A stretch of 64,000 nt of DNA from JAJDXW01 sp965214795 (GTDB taxonomy: Bacteria > Pseudomonadota > Gammaproteobacteria > HK1), in NCBI GenBank assembly GCA_965214795.1, contig OZ243976.1, forward strand, positions 4,216,001-4,280,000. Reading direction: 5' to 3'. The notes below the pieces were generated by a model. That model searched no databases. It saw only the letters and a list, made by a program, of their open reading frames with translations, and was not told the origin of the DNA. Position numbers and translations under genes: made by a program. Each line of letters opens with the position of its first letter. The stretch's first letter is position 1. This document shows, piece by piece, positions 34,791-43,173 of the stretch.

Positions 34791-35753
34791 TCAACCATGC
34801 AGCAAGCACCGCACCTGGTTGCCGCTCTCCAGCGTCACCACGGACGGAGGGACGACCGAGCACTCGGCCATGACCTTCGTGCAACGCGGGTGAAAGCGGC
34901 ATCCCGAAGGCACCCGGACCCGACTGGGCGGCCTTCCTTTGATGGACCTGAACTCGTCCGCCCGGCGGTCGAACATCAGGGCGCAGTTCAAGAGGGCTTC
35001 CGTATAGGGGTGACTCGGCGAGTCGAACAGCTCGAAGATTCCCGCCTCTTCGACAATCTGCCCCGCGTACATGACGTAGACCCGGTCGCAATACTCGGCC
35101 ACCAGACCGAGATTGTGGGTGATCAGCAGCAGTGCCGTCCCCAAGTCACTGCACAGCTTGCCGAGCAACTGCATGATCTGCGCCTGGATGGTGACATCCA
35201 GCGCCGTGGTCGGCTCGTCAGCGATGAGCAGGCTGGGTCGACACGCGATCGCGATCGCGATCAGTACCCGTTGCCGCATCCCGCCGCTCAACTGATGCGG
35301 GTAGTAGTCGGCGACCGTCTCCGGGTTCGGAAGCTGCACCAATCGCAGCGCCTCGATTGCCTGTCCGCGGGCCTCGGTCGATCGGATCCCCTGGTGAATA
35401 CGCACTGCTTCGGCGATCTGCTCGCCGACGCGGATCAGCGGATTCAGAAACGTCATGGGCTCCTGAAACACCATGCTTATCTCGCCCCCGCGAATGCGTG
35501 ACATCTCCGCCTTGTCCAGGGCAAGAACGTCCCGTCCATCGAGCAGAACCTTGCCGCCGACGATTCGTCCCGGCCCGGAAATCAGCCGCATCATCGAGAA
35601 TGCGGTCGTGCTCTTGCCCGAGCCCGACTCGCCCACCAGGGCGACCGCCTCTCCACGACGGATCTCCAGAGAAACGTTGTCGACCGCACGCACCACTCCC
35701 TCCCTCGTCGAGTAGTGCGTGCTCAGCCCCTCGACTCGGATCAGTTCACTCAC
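34791..35753 (-). CDS. dppD: Peptide ABC transporter ATPase, DppD/OppD type
   Basis: 320 residues: Walker A GESGSGKSTTAFSMM, VFQEPMTFLNPLI, LSGGMRQRVLIAIA, LLIADEPTTALD, ITHNLGLV and the C-terminal CRFHPRCTKVMAEC motif. It pairs with dppF. The 236 bp before it (35754-35989) contain no gene. Confidence 0.93.
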   Translation of the reverse strand: MSELIRVEGLSTHYSTREGVVRAVDNVSLEIRRGEAVALVGESGSGKSTTAFSMMRLISGPGRIVGGKVLLDGRDVLALDKAEMSRIRGGEISMVFQEPMTFLNPLIRVGEQIAEAVRIHQGIRSTEARGQAIEALRLVQLPNPETVADYYPHQLSGGMRQRVLIAIAIACRPSLLIADEPTTALDVTIQAQIMQLLGKLCSDLGTALLLITHNLGLVAEYCDRVYVMYAGQIVEEAGIFELFDSPSHPYTEALLNCALMFDRRADEFRSIKGRPPSRVRVPSGCRFHPRCTKVMAECSVVPPSVVTLESGNQVRCLLHG

Positions 35754-35989
35754 GTCGATCGGGACCCGGGCGACCGCCGGTCGGCAGGACCAGCGGTCGT
35801 CCCTTCATTTTGCGCCGCGCATTGTTGCCACGCGAAACACGGATGAGCCATTGAACGCTGACCTCGTCCACATTTGCACGCGGCCAACGAGTTCACGCGG
35901 CACCGCTTTCCGGAACACCGCCGGACTCCCCCTTTTCCGGGAACGACGTCAACAGCGGCCCACTCTGCAAGATCAGCCCCGGTTTCAGG

Positions 35990-36802
35990 CTACTGATAGT
36001 CCAATCCCCCCGTGCTGGAGTTGATGTTGATTCCCATGCCCCGGCGCAGCGCTTCCAGCGAAAACACCCACTCATGCTGGAGGTTGGCGATATTGACCTC
36101 CGGACCGAACTGACTGATCAGCCAGACCTCCGTATCCCGGATCTGGTGCGTGTGACCTCCCCAGATGGGGATTGCCCATACTTCGAAGATCATGTCCTTC
36201 ATTTCGACCTCGGCCAGCAGCGCGTCGAAGAGATCCTGGCGAATTTCTCCACCGGGGGCCCGAATCTCGGCCGTGTCCACGGTGACCTTCCAGGCCCCAA
36301 TGTCCAGCGACGCCTTCACGTCGTCCACGATCTCCTGAATGGAATGCTGCGTCCCGCCGCCCGACTCCGGGATGACGGCGAGGCCGGCGTCGACGACACT
36401 CTTGATATGCCGGTTTTTCTCCTCCCGAGTCCAGTCGCTCCGGCTGTCCGACACCTCGACGTAGTCGAAGCCGGCTTCGTGGCAATGATCGAAGAACTCG
36501 TTGACCTTATTGAGCTTGGCCGCGTACTCGAAGAAGATGCCGCCCGGCTGCACCTTGACGTTCGCGCCGTGATAGATGTCTATCTTCCGCTTGAGCTTGT
36601 TCAAGGGGTACAGCGAACCGAACCCCAGAACGAACTTGGCGACATCGACGAACTCGCCGGTATGGTCCAGATAGTCCACAAGCTGGTTGACCGGTATGCC
36701 CCAATCGCAAATCTCGCTGATCCCCGTGTCGCGCGGCTTCGGGGACCGCTCGCTGGTATAGGGCAGGTTACTGAACGCCCGCGGTTCTTCGGAATTCCCC
36801 AT
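35990..36802 (-). CDS. Phosphosulfolactate synthase (ComA)-like TIM-barrel protein, 270 aa
   Basis: It follows the ComA pattern: SPKPRDTGISEICDWGIPVN, FVDVAKFVLGFGSLYPLNKL, ANVKVQPGGIFFEYAAKLNK, EAGFDYVEVSDSRSDW, VIPESGGGT, KVTVDTAEIRAPGGEIRQDL, WLISQFGPEVNIANLQHEWV, SLEALRRGM. ComA adds sulfite to phosphoenolpyruvate in coenzyme M biosynthesis. Where archaeal members, as I recall them, have EVGKK, this one reads ESGGG, so chemistry may differ. Start at 36802 has GGAGGAGACG before it. It sits in a dipeptide-uptake operon, which suggests a catabolic lyase or synthase role. Confidence 0.8.
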   Translation of the reverse strand: MGNSEEPRAFSNLPYTSERSPKPRDTGISEICDWGIPVNQLVDYLDHTGEFVDVAKFVLGFGSLYPLNKLKRKIDIYHGANVKVQPGGIFFEYAAKLNKVNEFFDHCHEAGFDYVEVSDSRSDWTREEKNRHIKSVVDAGLAVIPESGGGTQHSIQEIVDDVKASLDIGAWKVTVDTAEIRAPGGEIRQDLFDALLAEVEMKDMIFEVWAIPIWGGHTHQIRDTEVWLISQFGPEVNIANLQHEWVFSLEALRRGMGININSSTGGLDYQ

Positions 36803-36831
36803 CGTCTCTCCTCCGTGGTTTGTCGGTCGTG

Positions 36832-38226
36832 TCAATGGACTGCCTGAGCGGCACGCAGGTGTCGAGTCACCGGCGCAATGCCCTGCTCGGCGACTTTCCT
36901 GCAGTCATCGGCCAAGCCCTGCAGTTGCTCCGGGCCAAGTGCACCCCTGCCTGCCTCGTCCAGCTTGGCGTGCTGCTCTTCCGGCGTGAACGGCCGCGCG
37001 AGCGAGCCCCTGAGTGCGGTGATCTCCTTCTCGCGGACGGAGCCGTCGTCGAGCTGCATTCGCACCTTGTGCGGCCACCACCAGGTAGCGCCGGTCACTG
37101 CCTCGGTTCCGGGATGCATGCTGATGCGCCTGGCCATCTCCAGCACCGTCGTGTCGCTGGTGACGTTGACCGGATCGAAATCCGCCAAGCCGACGCGCCC
37201 GCGGGTCAGGGCCACCGCGAGGCAATACGGGACGCTGAACTGCGCGGCTACGCGAGGATCGTCTCCCGGCGCAAACGGTCGTCCGACGAGGTCATAGGTA
37301 ATCCGAGACGAAAGAACTTTGACGGATTGCACTCGCCGCGGAAGATCAGGGTCTTCCGCGATCATGTCGAAGGTCAGGTCGAGCCCGGGGTGGGTCGATC
37401 GACAGCACGGATACGGCTTGATGCTCGTCTCGGTCACGCTGTATCGCGAGCCGAGCTCTGCCAGCCCCTGGTCCAGATCGGCGTCACCCCTCGCAAAGAG
37501 GGCGTTCAGACCATACCTTCCGGTGAGGAAATTGGCTGAACCCTTGATACCCGCCTGCACGCTGAAGGCGCTGTGGGTCGCTTGACCGGCCGCAAGCCCG
37601 CAGAGAACGTTCTTGCCGTTGACCCGATCGGTCAGCGGCTGCCGGCTGAGACCCGCCTGCTCCGCGGCGATTCCCATGGCCGACATGATCCCGTCCTCCC
37701 CCAACCCGAGGAGCCGCGCCGCCCCGGCGGCGGCACCGATGTGTCCGGGAACGCCGGTAGCCATCACGCCAGAGTGATAGTGGGGATTAAGGGTGGAACC
37801 GATCTGGCAGGCAACGTCGAAGGCCGCGACCGCCGCGGCGAGGAACTCGCGCCCGGCCTCCTCGCCTTCGTCCAGCCCGACGGATTCCGCCACCGCGAGG
37901 AGTGTAGGAAAGATCACCGCGCTCGCATGTACGGCCGATGCGTCGTGCGTATCGTCCCACTCCCACCAATGGGCCAGAACACCGCCGAGAAAGGCCGCCG
38001 CCGGAGCCGGCAGCCGCCTTTCGCTACCCGCGACCGAACTCTCTTGCGACCCGCCCCAATCCTCGTACCGACCAATCAGGTTGCGGCATTCCCGGCTCTT
38101 CAAACCCGCGAGGATCACACCCGCCGTATCCATGAGCAGAGTTGATGCGGCATCGTGCGCGCTCGCGGGGATGTCGTGCCATTGCAGGCTGGCAACGTGC
38201 CTCGTCAGTCGCTCTTCGTGCGTCAT
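36832..38226 (-). CDS. MmgE/PrpD family protein, 464 aa
   Basis: It resembles 2-methylcitrate dehydratase and cis-aconitate decarboxylase relatives: LLMDTAGVILAGLKSREC, LAHWWEWDDTHDASAVHASA, GSTLNPHYHSGVMATGVPGH, LGLGEDGIMSAMGIAAEQAG, IKPYPCCRSTHPGLDL, DPRVAAQFSVPYCLAVAL. The family dehydrates, isomerises or decarboxylates small di- and tricarboxylic acids. In this operon it probably acts on a product of the imported compound. The ComA-like gene follows 29 bp later. Confidence 0.9.
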   Translation of the reverse strand: MTHEERLTRHVASLQWHDIPASAHDAASTLLMDTAGVILAGLKSRECRNLIGRYEDWGGSQESSVAGSERRLPAPAAAFLGGVLAHWWEWDDTHDASAVHASAVIFPTLLAVAESVGLDEGEEAGREFLAAAVAAFDVACQIGSTLNPHYHSGVMATGVPGHIGAAAGAARLLGLGEDGIMSAMGIAAEQAGLSRQPLTDRVNGKNVLCGLAAGQATHSAFSVQAGIKGSANFLTGRYGLNALFARGDADLDQGLAELGSRYSVTETSIKPYPCCRSTHPGLDLTFDMIAEDPDLPRRVQSVKVLSSRITYDLVGRPFAPGDDPRVAAQFSVPYCLAVALTRGRVGLADFDPVNVTSDTTVLEMARRISMHPGTEAVTGATWWWPHKVRMQLDDGSVREKEITALRGSLARPFTPEEQHAKLDEAGRGALGPEQLQGLADDCRKVAEQGIAPVTRHLRAAQAVH

Positions 38227-38264
38227 GATTTCTTCTTGCCTCCCGTCTGTCTACGTTCGTGAAA

Positions 38265-39098
38265 TCACCGTTCGTCGACCACCTGGGGATTGATCACGTC
38301 GTTCAATCCATCGCCGACCAGGTTCGTGCTCAGCACTGCGAGAAAGATCAGAAGTCCCGGAAACATCGCGGCCCACCAGGCGAACTGGATGAACGGCCGG
38401 GACTGATACAGCATGACGCCCAGACTGACTCGGCTCGGGTCGCCCAGCCCCAGGAAGCTGAGCCCCGCCTCGGTCAGCATCGCGCGTCCGACGAGCAACG
38501 TCGCGCTCACGATGATCGGGCCCATGGCATTCGGCAGAATCTCGCGAAAAATGACGATCGAGTCGCTGGCACCGCTCAGCCGCGCCGCATCCACGTACTG
38601 CCGCGACTTGAGCGACAGGAACTCCGAGCGCGTCAGTCGGCCGATGACCGGCCAAGTCAGGATGGCGATCGCCACGATGATGTTGAAGACGCTGGCGCTG
38701 AACACTGCGACGAGCACCACGGCAAGAAAGAACTGCGGCACGACCTGAAAAACCTCGGTGATTCGCATCAGAGCGTGATCCAACCACCCTCCGAAGTATC
38801 CGGCCAGGCTGCCGATGACGATCCCGACCAGGGTGGAGGCGGCCGCCGCAGCCACGCCCACGAGCAGCGACACACGTATCCCCGAAACGGCTCGGCTGAA
38901 CACATCCCTGCCCAGCTCGTCCGTGCCCAGCCAGTACTCCGCGCCGGGTGGAGAGACCCGCGATCCAATTCCGAGGACTTCAGGGTCACGGGGCACGAGT
39001 GACGGCCCAAATGCGGCCACTAGAACCAGCAGCACGAGGACCACGAGACCCAGCACGGAGAGCCAGTTCTGGAAATAGAGACGCCAGTGACTACTCAT
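38265..39098 (-). CDS. dppC: Peptide ABC transporter permease, DppC type
   Basis: 277 residues with six membrane segments: N-terminal LSVLGLVVLVLLVLVAAFGP, GTDELGRDVFSRAVSGIRVS, the EAA loop DAARLSGASDSIVIFREILP and IIVSATLLVGRAMLTEAGLS. It partners DppB upstream (ends 39199). Confidence 0.93.
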   Translation of the reverse strand: MSSHWRLYFQNWLSVLGLVVLVLLVLVAAFGPSLVPRDPEVLGIGSRVSPPGAEYWLGTDELGRDVFSRAVSGIRVSLLVGVAAAAASTLVGIVIGSLAGYFGGWLDHALMRITEVFQVVPQFFLAVVLVAVFSASVFNIIVAIAILTWPVIGRLTRSEFLSLKSRQYVDAARLSGASDSIVIFREILPNAMGPIIVSATLLVGRAMLTEAGLSFLGLGDPSRVSLGVMLYQSRPFIQFAWWAAMFPGLLIFLAVLSTNLVGDGLNDVINPQVVDER

Positions 39099-39198
39099 TC
39101 ATGGCGACTCGTTCCGGCCGACCGATCAGCTCGACGATTCCGCGATCGAGCGCGGACCGGATCCCCGAACTGCGCGAGAGGTGCCCGGCATCGACGCC

Positions 39199-40170
39199 TC
39201 ATGTGAAACTGACTCTCGGATCGATGAACCGGTACAGGATGTCGGTCATCAGGTTCACGATGATCACGAATGCCGAGATGACTACGAACAAACCCATCAG
39301 CAACGGGAAGTCGCGGGCCGATACGGCGTCGAACATGAGCCTTCCCAATCCGGGCCAGGCAAAGACGGTTTCCGTCAGCACCGACCCCGCGAGCAACCAT
39401 TCCAGATTGAGCCCGAGAATCGTGACGATCGGGAGCAACGTATTGGGAACGGCATGGCGAAAGACCACCCGTCCCTCCCGAACACCCTTGGCCCGCGCGG
39501 TAACGATGTAGTCCTCGGCCATGACCTGCTGCATCTTGACCCGCGTAACCCGGAAGATCAGCGCCAACTGAAAGGCGCTGTAGGTGATGACCGGCAGCAC
39601 CAGATGGTGCGCGACATCCTTGACCAGCCCCCAGCCTTCCTGTGGATTGCGAATGTCGTACATGCCTTGGGTGGGGAACCATCCGAGGTGCAGAGCGAAA
39701 ACGATCAGCACGAGCAGGCCGAGGAAGAACACCGGCATCGAATAGCCGAGGATCGAGAGGATTACCGCGACCCGATCTGCCAGCGAATCCTTGCGCGTGC
39801 CGGCGTACAGGCCGAGCAGGATGCCCGCGGAGCTGCTGACCAGGAAAGCCGTTCCCATCAACAGAAGGCTTGCGGGGAGCCGGCTGAGGATCAGGTCGAA
39901 CACGTCCTGGCGATAGCGCAGCGAGTAGCCGAGGTTGAGTTGAAGGACGTTGCCGACGTAGCTGAAAAACTGGACGTGGAGCGGTCTGTCCAGTCCGAAC
40001 TCCGCACGAGTCTGCTCGATGAGCTCTTCGCTGGCGGCACCCTCGCCGATGAGAAGGAGGATCGGATCTCCGGGAGCCGTGTGAATCAGGACGAAATTCA
40101 CGGTCATCACCACAAAAAGCAATGGGACGGCTTGCACAAGCCGTCCCATTGCGTATCGTCTCATACGCAT
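39199..40170 (-). CDS. dppB: Peptide ABC transporter permease, DppB type
   Basis: 323 residues: YAMGRLVQAVPLLFVVMTVN, IHTAPGDPILLLIGEGA, EQTRAEFGLDRPLHVQFFSY, SILGYSMPVFFLGLLVLIVF, DYIVTARAKGVREGRVVFRH, ETVFAWPGLGRLMFDAVSAR. A classic DppB with a large periplasmic loop after helix 1. It lies 40 bp after the binding-protein gene. Confidence 0.93.
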   Translation of the reverse strand: MRMRRYAMGRLVQAVPLLFVVMTVNFVLIHTAPGDPILLLIGEGAASEELIEQTRAEFGLDRPLHVQFFSYVGNVLQLNLGYSLRYRQDVFDLILSRLPASLLLMGTAFLVSSSAGILLGLYAGTRKDSLADRVAVILSILGYSMPVFFLGLLVLIVFALHLGWFPTQGMYDIRNPQEGWGLVKDVAHHLVLPVITYSAFQLALIFRVTRVKMQQVMAEDYIVTARAKGVREGRVVFRHAVPNTLLPIVTILGLNLEWLLAGSVLTETVFAWPGLGRLMFDAVSARDFPLLMGLFVVISAFVIIVNLMTDILYRFIDPRVSFT

Positions 40171-40210
40171 GCGACCCGCCCAACCGACGGTGCTGCTCTA
40201 CGACGAGCGC

Positions 40211-41851
40211 CTACTTCGCCACATAGGCGCGTTCCAGCGAGCCGTTGTAGCCGATGGGCCCGTAGATGACGTCGTTGAACCCGGTCCGGACGAGCTGCAT
40301 GTTGGGCATGCCGAACAAGGGATTGCCGGGCAGCTCGTCCATGAGAATCCGCTGGATCTCCCTCCAGGTGGCGGCCCGTTCGGCAACGTTCGTGATCGAC
40401 ACCTCCATGTCCGTCAGCCGGTCGTAATCTTCGTTGACCCAGCCCGCGGCATTCGCGAACGCCATGCCGATGGTCTTCGACTTGTAGCGGTGCACCACCG
40501 ACAGGGTCGGATCGGGCGAGGTCGTGAAGAGCTGATGCGCGAGGTCGAAGTCGCGCTTCGTGAAGACCTTCTCGATGAACGAAGGGCGATCGTAGGACTG
40601 GATCCGCACGTCGATTCCCACCTCGCGCAGGTTGCTTCGCACAACTTCGGCCGCGCGTCCCTCGAAGGCGCGCCCGAACGCCCAGTAGGATCGCAGGCCG
40701 AAACGGATTCCGTCGTCCCCGCGTGAAAACCCGGCCTCGTCGAGCATCCGGTTGGCCTTCGCCACGTCCCGCTCGTATTCGAACTCCGGGAAATACACCC
40801 AGGTGACGCCGCGGTGAACGTGAGCGTGGGCCGCCTTGCTCGCACCGAACATCGCCGCTTCGGCGATGTCGTCCTTGTTCAGGGCGTGGGCGATGGCCTG
40901 TCGCACCGATTTGTGCTGCAAATACTCGTTGTCGTGGTTCATCAGCAGGTTTTCGTTGGTGCCGGTCGCCTCGTTCCCGTGCTCGATGATCTGAAATCGG
41001 GGATCCGCGCGAAACTGCTTGACCCGCTCGTACGGCAGTATGTACGAATGGAGCATGTCGATGTCGCCGTTCTCGAGAGCGGCCAGCCGCCCGGCTTCGT
41101 CGGGCAGGAACTGTATGACCACACGGTCAAGGTAGGGCATCCCTTCCTTGAAGTAGCTGTCGTTTCGTACGAGCTCGATGTGGCTGCCCCGGACCCACTT
41201 GCTGAACACGAACGGCCCGGTGCCGACAGTCGGCTCGATGAGCTGCGGATTATCCTTGTCCACGCCCTTTTCCCAGACATGCTTGGGACGGACCAGGGTG
41301 CCCTGGTTGTAGTCCGAGAGAATCGTCATCAGCGGAGCGAACGGCTCCTTCATCCTGATGACGACCGTATGGTCACCGTCGTTCTCGAATGACGCGACCC
41401 GCGGGCACCACGTCTTGGCACGGTTGTGCAGCTTGCACGTCATCTCGCTGAACGAGAACACCACGTCGTGCGCCGTGAAGGGCATGCCGTCGTGCCATTT
41501 GACGTCCTTCCTCAATTGAATGGTATAGACCAGGCCGTCCGGCGAGACTTCCCAGCTCTCCGCCAGCTCGGGATTCGAATTGAAATCGAAGTCCAGCCAG
41601 AACAGCCGATTGTACAGGTTGGAGGTGACCGTCAGCGCCCCGAAATCCTTGCCGAACAGATAATCCAACGTGGCGGGTTCGTTCTCGATCACCTTGATGA
41701 ACGTGCCGCCGCGTTCTTGTGCAACCGCCGGAGACGGAGAAATACCGACTTCGGCTGCGGTCACGAGTGCCGCGAACGACAATGCGGCCGCCAGCGCGCC
41801 GAATCGCTTGCCGTGCACCGCTGAATTCCTCTGGATTCCGTAACAGTTCAT
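40211..41851 (-). CDS. Peptide-type ABC substrate-binding protein (family 5), 546 aa
   Basis: Signal peptide in residues 1-45 (LAAALSFAALVTAAEVGISP, PAVAQ). The mature protein shows ENEPATLDYLFGKDFGALTV, AESWEVSPDGLVYTIQLRKD, WHDGMPFTAHDVVFSFSEM, GTGPFVFSKWVRGSHIELVR, RQAIAHALNKDDIAEAAMFG and RILMDELPGNPLF, all DppA/OppA-like. It starts with ATGA overlapping the dipeptidase stop, so the two are translationally coupled, which suggests that the ligand is a peptide or amide processed by that enzyme. Confidence 0.93.
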   Translation of the reverse strand: MNCYGIQRNSAVHGKRFGALAAALSFAALVTAAEVGISPSPAVAQERGGTFIKVIENEPATLDYLFGKDFGALTVTSNLYNRLFWLDFDFNSNPELAESWEVSPDGLVYTIQLRKDVKWHDGMPFTAHDVVFSFSEMTCKLHNRAKTWCPRVASFENDGDHTVVIRMKEPFAPLMTILSDYNQGTLVRPKHVWEKGVDKDNPQLIEPTVGTGPFVFSKWVRGSHIELVRNDSYFKEGMPYLDRVVIQFLPDEAGRLAALENGDIDMLHSYILPYERVKQFRADPRFQIIEHGNEATGTNENLLMNHDNEYLQHKSVRQAIAHALNKDDIAEAAMFGASKAAHAHVHRGVTWVYFPEFEYERDVAKANRMLDEAGFSRGDDGIRFGLRSYWAFGRAFEGRAAEVVRSNLREVGIDVRIQSYDRPSFIEKVFTKRDFDLAHQLFTTSPDPTLSVVHRYKSKTIGMAFANAAGWVNEDYDRLTDMEVSITNVAERAATWREIQRILMDELPGNPLFGMPNMQLVRTGFNDVIYGPIGYNGSLERAYVAK

Positions 41852-42951
41852 GTTTCTCCCCTTGTATCGAGTACCCGGACCCAGTTCTCGCCGAGAATCT
41901 TGGCGATGCTTTCGTCGTCATATCCGCGGGCGACCAGCCCGCGGGTCAGGTTCGGAAGCATGGACAGATCTTCCAGCCCCTTTGCATAGGGAACCGTATC
42001 GCGCTCTTCGATCGTACCCAGCATGTCCGGACGCTTGATTCGCCAGTAGGCCCACCCCGCACCGACGGTCGGCGGTGCCTTCTGCATCGACGTGGTGGTG
42101 GACGTTCCATGCCCCGGCAGCATTTCTCCCAGATCGACTCGCGCAATGGAATCCGTGTAGTCGCCGCCGAATCCCACATGGTCGATTCCCACGAAATCGA
42201 CGACGTAGTCGATGTGGTCGAGCACGCCTTCGATGGTTGCGGCATGAAGATCGTTGTTCACCATCCTGGGCAACCCGGTGATTCCCATCACCCCGCCCGT
42301 ATCGGCCATCGCCCGAATCTGATCGTCGGTCTTGTTTCGGGACGTGTCGCTGATGGCCCGGACGTTGGCATGGGTGAACAGGCAGGGCAATGTCGACTCC
42401 CTGATCGCATCCATCGTGGTCGCATCGCCGCAGTGAGCGAGATCGATCAGCATGCCACGCCGATTCATCTCTCGAACCACGTCCACGCCGAAGTAGCTCA
42501 GGCCGCGGATTTCCCGAGTTCGCTCACCGCAGCCGTCCCCCAGCATATTGCTTTCGGAGTAGGTGAGTCCCATGACGCGATAGCCGAGCTGGTTCATTAC
42601 CGCAAGGTACGCAAAATCGCCATCCAGACAGGCGGCGTCCTGGGTGGCGAACAAGATGCCGAGCTTGCCGTCCTTCTTTGCCTGGCGCATCTCCTCCGTC
42701 GTTCTGACCTGAACCGCCACGTCACCGTGGTTCTCGATGAAGCGCAGCACGCTGGACGCCGCACGAATCGTCTCGGAGATGCCGGCATTCCCCCCGATGG
42801 TGACCCAGACGGCGTCGACCCCACCGGCGCGCGCCTGTTGGAACCAGCGTTCCTTGGTCACAACGTGGATCAGCGCGGTCGCGTCGACAACAAGGCACTG
42901 TTCGTGAAGCCTCGTTGCTCTGGCTTCCTGTTCCTCTGACAGGTCAAACAT
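41848..42951 (-). CDS. M19 membrane-dipeptidase family protein, 367 aa
   Basis: It shows M19 landmarks: GVDAVWVTIGGNAG, FATQDAACLDGDFAYLAVMN, GYRVMGLTYSESNMLGDGCG, MLIDLAHCGDATTMDAIRES, CLFTHANVRAISDTSRNKTD, GIDHVGFGGDYTDS. The usual first metal motif (DGHND or similar near the N-terminus) is replaced by VVDATALIHVV, so the metal site is altered, as in some diverged bacterial branches. No signal peptide is obvious, so it may act in the cytoplasm. First gene of the operon; a good promoter lies at 43119-43147. Confidence 0.88.
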   Translation of the reverse strand: MFDLSEEQEARATRLHEQCLVVDATALIHVVTKERWFQQARAGGVDAVWVTIGGNAGISETIRAASSVLRFIENHGDVAVQVRTTEEMRQAKKDGKLGILFATQDAACLDGDFAYLAVMNQLGYRVMGLTYSESNMLGDGCGERTREIRGLSYFGVDVVREMNRRGMLIDLAHCGDATTMDAIRESTLPCLFTHANVRAISDTSRNKTDDQIRAMADTGGVMGITGLPRMVNNDLHAATIEGVLDHIDYVVDFVGIDHVGFGGDYTDSIARVDLGEMLPGHGTSTTTSMQKAPPTVGAGWAYWRIKRPDMLGTIEERDTVPYAKGLEDLSMLPNLTRGLVARGYDDESIAKILGENWVRVLDTRGET

Positions 42952-43118
42952 CAGGATCTCCCGTTACCTCGTTTGGTACGATTGAACTCGGTTCCGAATG
43001 CTCCGCCGCCTCGCGGCTCGATACCGCGTTCGGCCGATTCCTTTTCTGCACGCACGCGACGGTGTCGCGGCAACGTTGCGACGGGTCCTTGCAGCCGGAA
43101 GCTCGTGGCCATCCGATG

Positions 43119-43147
43119 ATCCTATTCACTCCCGCAAAGTCAGTCAA
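43119..43147 (-). promoter_or_regulatory. Sigma-70-like promoter of the dipeptide operon
   Basis: On the minus strand TTGACT (43147-43142) and TAGGAT (43124-43119) are exactly 17 bp apart. The leader to the ATG at 42951 would be about 160 nt and contains no other gene. Confidence 0.62.
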
Positions 43148-43173
43148 CGACGCACCTCCGGGAGTGGTGTTCG

